Program-made: the position numbers and the translations under genes
Source: a virus
Reading direction: 5' to 3' (one strand)
Virus record (IMG/VR): IMGVR_UViG_3300030109_003556
Location: 1 to 36,092 of that record
DNA: 36,092 nucleotides
The notes under the pieces: generated by a model
Database searches by the model: none
What the model saw: the letters and a program-made list of their open reading frames with translations, nothing else
Told to the model about the DNA's origin: nothing
Part shown: piece after piece, positions 6,230-12,700 of the stretch
Layout of the letters: each line of letters opens with the position of its first letter
Position numbering within the stretch: position 1 is the stretch's first letter

Positions 6230-6777
6230 TATACTTTATCTTTAATGTGATTATACATTGCATCACCTATCTTCTCACCAAACTTTGAATCTGACTTATA
6301 GTGTGCTTTAGCTACATTTCTGCTATATGAAATGTCTTTACCTGCTTGTAAAAAATCTTTTGCTGCTTTGGGATGTTTGTCTGCTAGTACTTTAGCTATC
6401 ATTATGCCTTGTGCTGAATGGCCTGACGGATATGAAGGTGTCTTCATACTTTTTAATTCATAGTCTTTTAAGTCTACGTTTATTTCTTCTGCTATAGCTT
6501 TAGGTCTAGGTCTTTTGTAAAATCTTTTTAACTCTAGTATTGGTTTTGTGCTTTGGTCAATTAAACCTTGTACTAATTTACTATCATGTGATACATTATT
6601 TTTCTTAGCAACACTACTAAATGTACCTGCTATATCATCTTTATCATCAACGAATTTTTTATCCATTGGTATCTTAGCTATTTCTTTTACTTCTTTGTAA
6701 GTTCCAAGTGATTTGTTGCCAGGTGGTTTATTTCTTTTAAATTTACTTGTATCAAAGTCTTTAAATAAAGCTTTCAT
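6229..6777 (-). CDS. PAP2-superfamily phosphatase
   Basis: A 182-residue protein with the complete acid phosphatase/PAP2 signature: K84-x6-R91-P92 (KRFYKRPRP), PSGH at 117-120 and SR(152-153)-x5-H159-x3-D163 (SRNVAKAHYKSD). These residues bind phosphate and provide the catalytic histidines. There are no obvious transmembrane helices and no clear signal peptide, so it looks like a soluble acid-phosphatase type and not a membrane undecaprenyl-pyrophosphate phosphatase. I chose ATG 6777, which forms an ATGA overlap with the preceding 34-residue gene; a TTG at 6789 would extend it by four residues. Possible roles are dephosphorylation of a lipid, nucleotide or sugar phosphate. A Kdo-8-phosphate phosphatase role would fill the missing KdsC step, but it is on the other strand and in a different module. 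Confidence 0.85.
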   Translation of the reverse strand: MKALFKDFDTSKFKRNKPPGNKSLGTYKEVKEIAKIPMDKKFVDDKDDIAGTFSSVAKKNNVSHDSKLVQGLIDQSTKPILELKRFYKRPRPKAIAEEINVDLKDYELKSMKTPSYPSGHSAQGIMIAKVLADKHPKAAKDFLQAGKDISYSRNVAKAHYKSDSKFGEKIGDAMYNHIKDKV

Positions 6778-6878
6778 TTTTTCACGCAATTAGGTACACG
6801 TCTGCCACCCTTCTTTTTGAAGCCAACTTGTTTATAACCAGTCCAACATTTAGGTTTTTTCTTATAATCTTTTTTCAT
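6774..6878 (-). CDS. 34-residue basic mini-protein with CWTGY and PNCV motifs
   Basis: A short gene read from the nucleotide sequence; ATG at 6878-6876, TGA at 6776-6774. The protein has CWTGYKQVG in the middle and ends RRVPNCVKK; about one third of residues are lysine or arginine. I recall a similar W/Y/PNCV pattern in very small proteins of marine phages, without a known function. Both ends overlap neighbours (TAATG upstream, ATGA downstream), which supports translation as part of the operon. The two cysteines could bind a metal or form a disulfide. Confidence 0.65.
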   Translation of the reverse strand: MKKDYKKKPKCWTGYKQVGFKKKGGRRVPNCVKK

Positions 6879-7021
6879 TACTTCTTCTTTTTACCTCCAC
6901 CAAATCTACCTGGACCACCAGCTTTAGTACATCTCACACCCCATCCTGAAGCGTAAGCGCTAGGCCATACTTTAAATTTCTTTTTTGCTGCAGCTTTACA
7001 TGCTGGACTAATTTTACCCAT
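6878..7021 (-). CDS. 47-residue basic mini-protein with KVWPSAYASG motif
   Basis: A short gene read from the nucleotide sequence, ATG at 7021-7019 and TAA at 6880-6878. The protein contains FKVWPSAYASGWGVRCTK (residues 16-33), then a glycine-rich stretch and a lysine tail. I recall the KVWPSAYASG pattern from small proteins of phages and large algal viruses; no function is known to me. It ends in a TAATG overlap with the next gene. The conserved aromatic core inside an otherwise basic protein argues for a real, selected gene. Confidence 0.7.
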   Translation of the reverse strand: MGKISPACKAAAKKKFKVWPSAYASGWGVRCTKAGGPGRFGGGKKKK

Positions 7022-7023
7022 AA

Positions 7024-7182
7024 TTATTTGTTTTTATAAGGAAACATTATATTCAAAGCTTCACGTCTACCTTCGCAACCGCAAGGTATATTTAAACCAT
7101 TTGATACTCTATCTACTACAGACTTAATACCAGTTTTACTTGTAAAGTTATGTATACTATCTCCTAACCCTTTTGATTTCAT
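7024..7182 (-). CDS. 52-residue conserved small protein with CGC motif
   Basis: A 52-residue protein starting at ATG 7182, which forms an ATGA overlap with the preceding holin-like gene; a longer in-frame reading from 7233 would overlap that gene by 55 bases and is rejected. The sequence has KGLGDSIHNFTSKTGIKS, then NIPCGCEGRREALN, a pattern of a short amphipathic helix followed by a Cys-Gly-Cys knuckle. I recall this arrangement in Bacteroidota phages and prophages near holin-type genes. The function is unknown; the cysteines may bind zinc. Confidence 0.65.
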   Translation of the reverse strand: MKSKGLGDSIHNFTSKTGIKSVVDRVSNGLNIPCGCEGRREALNIMFPYKNK

Positions 7183-7394
7183 TTCTTTATTTTTTCTACA
7201 GCTGATATGCCAAAGCAACCAAGTGTAACCCATACAAACGAGTTGTAAACAACTTCGTTTATAATGAGATCTTTATCTGCTATAAGACTTGTCATTAAGT
7301 CTGCTATAGCAAACAAAGTCATTACTACAAAAGACGCAAATCCTATTACGTTCTTTTCGTTTATATCGTTTTTATCTTTAAATAATGCCCACAT
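7179..7394 (-). CDS. Two-helix membrane protein, holin candidate
   Basis: A 71-residue protein starting at ATG 7394, four bases after the stop of the preceding gene; an upstream GTG at 7439 would add 15 residues in overlap and is less likely. It has two predicted membrane segments (about residues 15-38 and 47-65) joined by a short charged loop, and a charged C-terminus EKIKK. Size, topology and neighbourhood (an M15 peptidase and a lipoprotein within 2 kb) fit a holin that permeabilises the inner membrane during lysis. This rests on topology only, and it could be another small membrane protein. Confidence 0.6.
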   Translation of the reverse strand: MWALFKDKNDINEKNVIGFASFVVMTLFAIADLMTSLIADKDLIINEVVYNSFVWVTLGCFGISAVEKIKK

Positions 7395-7398
7395 AATA

Positions 7399-7647
7399 TT
7401 AACATTTCCATCTACGTCTAGCTGCAAGACCTCTTTCACTTTTCCAGCCTTTTGATCTAGCGCAAAATGATTTTCTACGTTTAGCAGCTTTACTACCAGG
7501 TTTTACTTTACCTGTTACCGCTGTTTTTAATTTACTACCAGGATTTTTCTTTTTGTAAGCTCTAACACCCTTTTCAGTCATGCCAGCTCCTTCTTTAGTT
7601 GATCTAAAGTTACGTCCTTTTCCTTTTGTAGTTTTTCTTATAGCCAT
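7399..7647 (-). CDS. Basic small protein with GAGMT and KSFCARS motifs (DUF6321-like)
   Basis: An 82-residue, arginine- and lysine-rich protein. It has the ordered motifs EGAGMTEKGVRAYKKKNPGSKL (about residues 19-40), TAVTGKVKPGSKA, KRRKSFCARS and a C-terminal RRRWKC. This order matches, from memory, the DUF6321 family, found in large phages and algal viruses. Function is unknown; the charge suggests contact with nucleic acid. The start is ATG 7647, with AT-rich sequence before it and five bases after the preceding stop. Confidence 0.7.
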   Translation of the reverse strand: MAIRKTTKGKGRNFRSTKEGAGMTEKGVRAYKKKNPGSKLKTAVTGKVKPGSKAAKRRKSFCARSKGWKSERGLAARRRWKC

Positions 7648-7652
7648 TATAA

Positions 7653-7970
7653 TTATTTAACTTTATTTATAAGTGCTTGTATTTCTTCTCTTGTGGCTTT
7701 AATTTCAAATGATAAATCAGCAGCAAACTGCCCTTTTACTTTACCATCTTTTCCTATAACTACAATAACAGGAACTGCTGTTATACTTTGTTTAACACTC
7801 TCAGGTTGCTCTTCTAGCCAAGCATATTGAAGCGTAGCATTTTTAAGCCCTCTAATGTTATAGTTATTTTTGTCGTTCCACTTGTAATTAAAGTGAATTA
7901 CTTTAACTCCACTTTGACCATGAGCAAAAAACCCACATAATATAAATAGTATTGTTATTAAATTTTTCAT
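7653..7970 (-). CDS. Secreted thioredoxin-fold protein lacking the CxxC site
   Basis: A 105-residue protein with a signal peptide (residues 1 to about 19, a lysine then hydrophobic core ILFILCGFF, ending HGQ) of the type common in Bacteroidota. The mature part follows a thioredoxin-like order: VKVIHFNYKW, a helix with NATLQYAWLEEQ, then SITAVPVIVVIGKDGKV with the cis-proline loop AVPV. The position of the CxxC active site is occupied by NYKWND, so no redox pair exists. It may act as a periplasmic binding or scaffolding domain. The start overlaps the 103-residue gene as ATGA. Confidence 0.7.
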   Translation of the reverse strand: MKNLITILFILCGFFAHGQSGVKVIHFNYKWNDKNNYNIRGLKNATLQYAWLEEQPESVKQSITAVPVIVVIGKDGKVKGQFAADLSFEIKATREEIQALINKVK

Positions 7971-8278
7971 CTTTTATAAACTTTATCCTCTAGTTCTTTT
8001 ATAGACTGTTTGTTGTCTAGTATATCTTCTTTTAACACTTCAGTTGATTTTTCTATCTGTATAATAGTAGATCTAACAAGTTCATCTTTTAGTTGAAACT
8101 CCATTTTTTGTACGAACTCTTCACTACCAAAATTATCTATTTTATTATTGAGTTCTTGTATTTCTCCTTGTAGAGTAAACCACATGCTAGCAAGTGACAT
8201 TACACCACCAACTAATAAGCCAATTGTTTTAATATCTAATTTTACTTCTGTATCTTCACTGATTTTTTTTGCTGCCAT
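7967..8278 (-). CDS. Membrane-anchored coiled-coil protein, copy 1
   Basis: A 103-residue protein starting at ATG 8278; the frame is open upstream to 8398, but that stretch overlaps the lipoprotein gene and is translated junk. The protein opens MAAKKISEDTEV, has one membrane segment (about 17-37), then a long charged helix with heptad character to the end KELEDKVYKR. It resembles the 100-residue protein at 9362-9664 in order and in the identical C-terminal KVYKR, so the two look like paralogs. The topology recalls holins or inner-membrane spanin subunits; the function is not proven. Confidence 0.7.
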   Translation of the reverse strand: MAAKKISEDTEVKLDIKTIGLLVGGVMSLASMWFTLQGEIQELNNKIDNFGSEEFVQKMEFQLKDELVRSTIIQIEKSTEVLKEDILDNKQSIKELEDKVYKR

Positions 8279-8291
8279 TGTTGTTATTTTG

Positions 8292-8783
8292 TTAGTTATT
8301 TTTTTTACCACCACCTGTTGACGTGACTGGGTTAGTAGCAACTGGATTACTACCACCACCCGTTGTGTTACCACCATAACTTTGTGATCCACCAGCACTA
8401 CCTATTGTTATAGGAGCATTGTTGTTAGTGTTTGGGTTTGGTATTATATGACCATATGTGCCATTTGCTTTACCATGGTATCTCCATCTGCTATCATGAT
8501 ACCTGTAATCATATCTATAATCATTGTATGGGTTGTAATATCTATTGTCTTGCCATCTAACAAAGTCATAGCCAACAACATTATAGGTTTGTTGTGGTCG
8601 TATTTGATCTATTCTTATCTTAACAGTGTCACCCATTTCCGTTAAAGCAAGTACATGTGTGACCATTACTTGATTGCCTCGGTATAACATAGGTGAACAG
8701 CTTGATAGTGCACCTGCTAATAAAATACCTACAAGCGCTCCTATTGTTATTAATCTTCCTAAGTTTCTTTGTTTTTCTGTCAT
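8292..8783 (-). CDS. Probable lipoprotein with tyrosine-rich middle and Gly/Asn-rich tail
   Basis: A 163-residue protein starting at ATG 8783 (a TTG two codons upstream is less likely). A hydrophobic segment (about 10-25) ends in the lipobox LSSC, with C29 as the lipidation site. A folded-looking part follows (VMVTHVLALTEMGDTVKI), then a low-complexity region rich in tyrosine, asparagine and arginine (about 75-105) and a glycine, asparagine and threonine tail. It could be an outer-membrane spanin subunit by position next to the M15 peptidase and a small membrane protein. The length and low-complexity tail are unusual for spanins. The start overlaps the 39-residue gene as ATGA. Confidence 0.65.
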   Translation of the reverse strand: MTEKQRNLGRLITIGALVGILLAGALSSCSPMLYRGNQVMVTHVLALTEMGDTVKIRIDQIRPQQTYNVVGYDFVRWQDNRYYNPYNDYRYDYRYHDSRWRYHGKANGTYGHIIPNPNTNNNAPITIGSAGGSQSYGGNTTGGGSNPVATNPVTSTGGGKKNN

Positions 8784-8899
8784 GTCCAAATTTTAAAAAT
8801 GTAATGTAATACTAAAATAGCCACAAGCCAAGCACCTTTTAGAAAAAATATAATTCTAACTACCTTGTCTTCAGCCTTTAATTTGTTCCAGTTAATCAA
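8780..8899 (-). CDS. 39-residue single-span membrane protein (TTG start)
   Basis: A short gene read from the nucleotide sequence. It would start at TTG 8899-8897, overlapping the TGA of the M15 peptidase (TTGA), and ends at TGA 8782-8780, overlapping the ATG of the lipoprotein (ATGA). The product is INWNKLKAEDKVVRI followed by one hydrophobic segment (about 16-35). Placed exactly between peptidase and lipoprotein, it may be a lysis component such as an inner-membrane spanin or an antiholin-like peptide. The double overlap is the best evidence that it is a gene. Confidence 0.55.
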   Translation of the reverse strand: MINWNKLKAEDKVVRIIFFLKGAWLVAILVLHYIFKIWT

Positions 8900-9357
8900 C
8901 CTGCGTAATTTGCGTATTGAGTTTTGCCGTCTTTTCTAAATGCTACCAAGCATCTGTTTCTATTTTCACCTGGATTTACGTAGCTTACGTGCACCCAGTC
9001 AGGATTTTTGTGGTCACCAAATTCCCAAATCATCTGATCAAACTGTAAATTATCTTTTATAAAGTTAAACATTTCAGCGTTTGTTTTGTGGCCATATACG
9101 TCATCAATGTCCATAGCTTGACCGTTACAATGTTGTGACTTGTTGCTACCACCGATAGCTTTGTTTAATTCTGGTCCACGATAAAATGAATTTATCCTGA
9201 TAGGACCACCAACCCACTCTCTAAGTGGTTCAAACACTTTTACAGCTAACATCTTCATATTATTAAGATGTTCTTCAGTAGGTTTGTTTTCTAAGCCAAG
9301 TCGTGTAGCGGTTATGCTATACTTACCCTCGCGCATACTAACGTGTTTACTAATCAT
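8896..9357 (-). CDS. M15-family peptidase, probable endolysin
   Basis: A 153-residue zinc peptidase of the D-Ala-D-Ala carboxypeptidase/L,D-endopeptidase type (Peptidase_M15). The fold entry RINSFYRGPELNKAIGG (54-70) is followed by the metal motif SxHxxGxAxD, here S74-Q-H76-CNGQAM-D83, and the second histidine in DWVHVSY (H123). Zinc ligands H76, D83 and H123 are all present. It would cleave peptide crosslinks of peptidoglycan during lysis. There is no signal peptide, so a holin is needed for export; a two-helix candidate lies about 1.5 kb downstream on the same strand. An ejection-associated wall-degrading role is less likely. Confidence 0.85.
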   Translation of the reverse strand: MISKHVSMREGKYSITATRLGLENKPTEEHLNNMKMLAVKVFEPLREWVGGPIRINSFYRGPELNKAIGGSNKSQHCNGQAMDIDDVYGHKTNAEMFNFIKDNLQFDQMIWEFGDHKNPDWVHVSYVNPGENRNRCLVAFRKDGKTQYANYAG

Positions 9358-9361
9358 TTAG

Positions 9362-9664
9362 TTATCTTTTATATACTTTGTTTTCTAAATTATCTACCTT
9401 GTTCTCTAATTTTTCTATTTCTTTTTCTAAATAATCTACTTTTTGTTTTAGTAGTAAACCATCAGATGTTTCTTTTACTTCATAAGCAGGTAGCTCTTTA
9501 GCTAGTTCTATCTCTTGCTTAAGGTTGTTATAACCCATAGTACCGGAGATAATAAAGCCTATGACGATCGCAATACTTTTTACGTCGACTTTGAAGTCAG
9601 GCTTTTTATCGCCATCTATATCTATACCAATTGTTTTATCGCCTAGTTCTTCGATTTGTTTCAT
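9362..9664 (-). CDS. Membrane-anchored coiled-coil protein with Asp-rich loop, copy 2
   Basis: A 100-residue protein with three parts: an N-terminal segment carrying DIDGDKKPD (residues 15-23), an aspartate-rich calcium-loop-like motif; one membrane helix (about 29-45); and a C-terminal coiled coil with repeated KLENKV/NLENKV heptads ending KVYKR. It resembles the 103-residue protein at 7967-8278 in layout and C-terminus. It lies four bases before the M15 peptidase start, in the lysis region, so a holin-like or spanin-like role is plausible. ATG 9664 overlaps the stop of a 12-codon open frame. Confidence 0.7.
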   Translation of the reverse strand: MKQIEELGDKTIGIDIDGDKKPDFKVDVKSIAIVIGFIISGTMGYNNLKQEIELAKELPAYEVKETSDGLLLKQKVDYLEKEIEKLENKVDNLENKVYKR

Positions 9665-9702
9665 TATGAAAGAGATTTAGTTGTTGTGTTTTGTGCTGCC
9701 AT
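9664..9702 (-). other. 12-codon open frame, possible leader peptide
   Basis: ATG 9702 to TAA 9664, coding MAAQNTTTKSLS, with the stop overlapping the ATG of the 100-residue membrane protein (TAATG). It shares the MAA start with the paralogous 103-residue protein and could be a translational leader or a remnant of a longer N-terminus. Evidence is positional only. Confidence 0.3.
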
Positions 9703-9721
9703 ACTTTATAATTACTTGCTA

Positions 9722-12700
9722 TTAGAATAAATTAACTCCGCCTTTCTTCTTTTTGTCTTTTTTTCTACGTCCACCTTCTATACCTACATCCCACGTACTC
9801 CAGCCAAGAGCAAGTGCTATTCTTTGCCAAGCTTGGTTTTCTTTGTTAGTAGCTTCGCGCATATTGTCTGTTATTCTTAACGCTCTGTCAACTGGTAAGT
9901 TGATGGCAGCTGATGTTACATTAGCCACAGCTTCATACGCTGGGTTATCTATATGAAAACCTCTTGATATCATTTCATCACTGTTAAATTTAACTGCCTG
10001 TGTAGCGCTATATACTTTTCTAGTTTTACTACCAAGCGCTGGTGACAAGTTAACCGCTTCTAGTACTGTGTATGCGTGATCAGCTCTATATCCTTTTTTG
10101 TTTTGATCTACAAACTCTAGTGCTACGTTCTTTAGCATAGCCGCTACTGCGCCGTAAATACCTGTACCTCTTAATATGGTATCAGCCATGTTGTTTGCTA
10201 TTCTAGCATATTTTTCTTTTTCTTTATCTTCATCATCATCAAACGCTAAAGCAAATATAGCGCTTTGCAATGAGCTAAATATTAAGTTCTGTAAAGCACC
10301 GTAGTATATTATCTTAGATATGTTGGTTTTAGCATCACCTCTTTTGTTAGCTAAATCTAATGCAGCTTTCTTTATTATCCTTGTATATTGCATAGGTGTG
10401 TTTTGAAAACTCAGTATCCATCTACCTATTTCACTAGCTTGTTGCTGTGATATTTTATCTGGTCTTGCTGATTGCTGTGCGTCTTCAGAAGTTTCTTGCA
10501 TGTCACTAAAAGCTTTTGCTTCTGCTTCTTTTAAACTTAAACCTTGTTTTAAATACGTATCAACTCTATTTCTATAGAAACCCGCACCACCCATACATAT
10601 CGCGAAACTATCACCCATCTGTGTAGGTAAATAACCTTTACCAAGTATATAAGCTATAAGTGACTTAACTTTATTTTTAGAGTTAGCAGCTTCATTTACT
10701 ATTTCTGCTGCGTTAACATCAGTTTGTAATCCTTGTCTTCTGCTTTTTAAGAAGTCAGAGTTCCATATCATAGCAAAGTCTTTAGCAAACTGTGGAAAGT
10801 TACCAACAGCTTTCATATATTTGTAAGGGTTGTTATCACTCCAGTTTACAAAGTTAGCAAACGATATTGTCTGTAACACAGCTGATCTTATATTAAAGAA
10901 CATTATATTACCAACAGCACCATTAGCCCAGTCTGTAAACTCATTTGCTATTTTACTCATACCTGTAGGTCTATTAGTACCTATTTCCATACGATATAGT
11001 GAATCTTCTAACGCTGATCTTATACTAGCACCATATATAGCTTCTATTTTATTTAGATTATCGGGTGTAAATATAGCATCTTTATTTGCTTTCCACTCTT
11101 TAAGATACTCTGCTCTTTTAGTTATAGTTGTAATAGATTTTAAATCTAATTCTATAGTTGATGCTAACCAATTAACGTCATCAGGTTGTACGTAACCTTC
11201 ATCTAGCCTTGTTATAGCTGAAACTTTATCAGCATAAGCTACTAAACTAGGATCAGACTTTACTATATCTAATAAAGATGTTAAATCTCTTTTTGATAAA
11301 CCAGGTATATCAATATTATTTTGATTCATTAAGTAAACCCTTATGGCTTGATCATATGTAAAGTTACTATATCCCGTTGCTGTAAGTAACATTTTCTTTA
11401 CAGCTGGCATGTCTTTTATTAGCTGCGAGTACTCAGTAACTATTCTCTGTCTAGCCGCGTTAATATCTTTAGTTGCTTTAGCAAATGGTTTAAATAATGT
11501 TTCATTAAAAAACTGAGCGTGTGCTTCACCTAGTTTACCTTTGCCCATAAAGTAATACATTAAGCCTTTAAAATCATCAGCGCCTGGTGGTACAAATAAT
11601 CTTGACCAGAACTTATCATTTAAAGCACCACGTACTCTAGCAGCAGCATCAGAAAATGTAGCGTTACGATCTATACCTTTAACTTGCTCTAATATTTTGT
11701 TAAACTTCTTATCCATGTCTTGTCTGAAGTCTTGTTTAACTTGATATACCTTACCATTAATATCTAAACTATCTAATACCTCACTAACCGCATCTGTGTT
11801 TTTAATAGCATCATCAGCAAATAAAAACCTGTTGTAACCTTCGGCAGCTTTATCAACTATAAATTCTGCTTTAGCCTCTGGTCTACCATCTTCTAAACCT
11901 ATAATATTTTCAAGTTTTATATTTAACCCAACACCTTTTAAGAATTTCTGTATAGCAGGTGCAGCCTCTTGAGGTCTAGCCGTTAATATAAATACATCCT
12001 TGTTGCCATACTTTCCTATAAGATCTAAAGCCTTACCAAAGAACGGTCCTTTTTTACCTGCTTTTACCTTGCTAAACTCACTAAAATCAAACTTTGCTCC
12101 TGCAGCTTCTAACGCTGCTGATTGAGCTGCAAAGTCTGTAGCATCTATTTTACCTTTCGTGCCGTCAGGAAGCGTGTAAAGTACCTTAGATTTAGTTTTA
12201 GCCAACGTGTCATCAAAGTCCAGTATACTTATACCTTTTTCTGGTGGGTTTAAACGATTAGCCATCTCTAAAGCTTTATCGTAATTTTTAAATTTCTTGT
12301 TTTGATCAGGCAAGGACATTTTAGCTGGAGCTCTTTGTGCGCTACCAACTCTTAGTTCTTCATTAGCATTTTCAAGAGCAACTCTATCCGCTAAACTTTC
12401 AGCTGATAGTTTATCTGCTAACACATCGTACATATTATTCATACGACCTGAATTGATGTAGTACATCTTCTTGTCACCAAGACCCATCGTTTTAGCATCA
12501 ACCTTCTTTCTGTCTTTAAATTTAGATCTGTCCATATCAAGTGTTGTGATATGTGAGTTTAAACTAGAGTCATAATTATCAGCAATAGTTTCTAATTGAT
12601 TTTTGTACTCGTAAGGATCTATTGTTTTTTCTCTATTTTTCTTTGCTAAACCATAAGTTTCCTTTAACATGAATACGTTTTCTTTTAAATGCTCGGTGTA

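Noticed and set aside
8279-8398. N-terminal extension of the 103-residue protein
   Set aside because: The extension overlaps the lipoprotein's coding end and is valine/glutamine-rich out-of-frame sequence; ATG 8278 fits the paralog.
10830-11195. Open frame opposite the 2382-residue gene, and similar ones such as 16164-16610 and 13470-13682
   Set aside because: These are antisense shadows of a long, motif-bearing gene, with no coupling or recognisable domains.
12181-12240. DFDDT as an RNA polymerase DxDxD-type motif of crAss-like virion polymerases
   Set aside because: The surrounding residues, the following T1630 and DD1686-1687 fit the HAD phosphatase motif order, and no double-psi barrel motif is visible.
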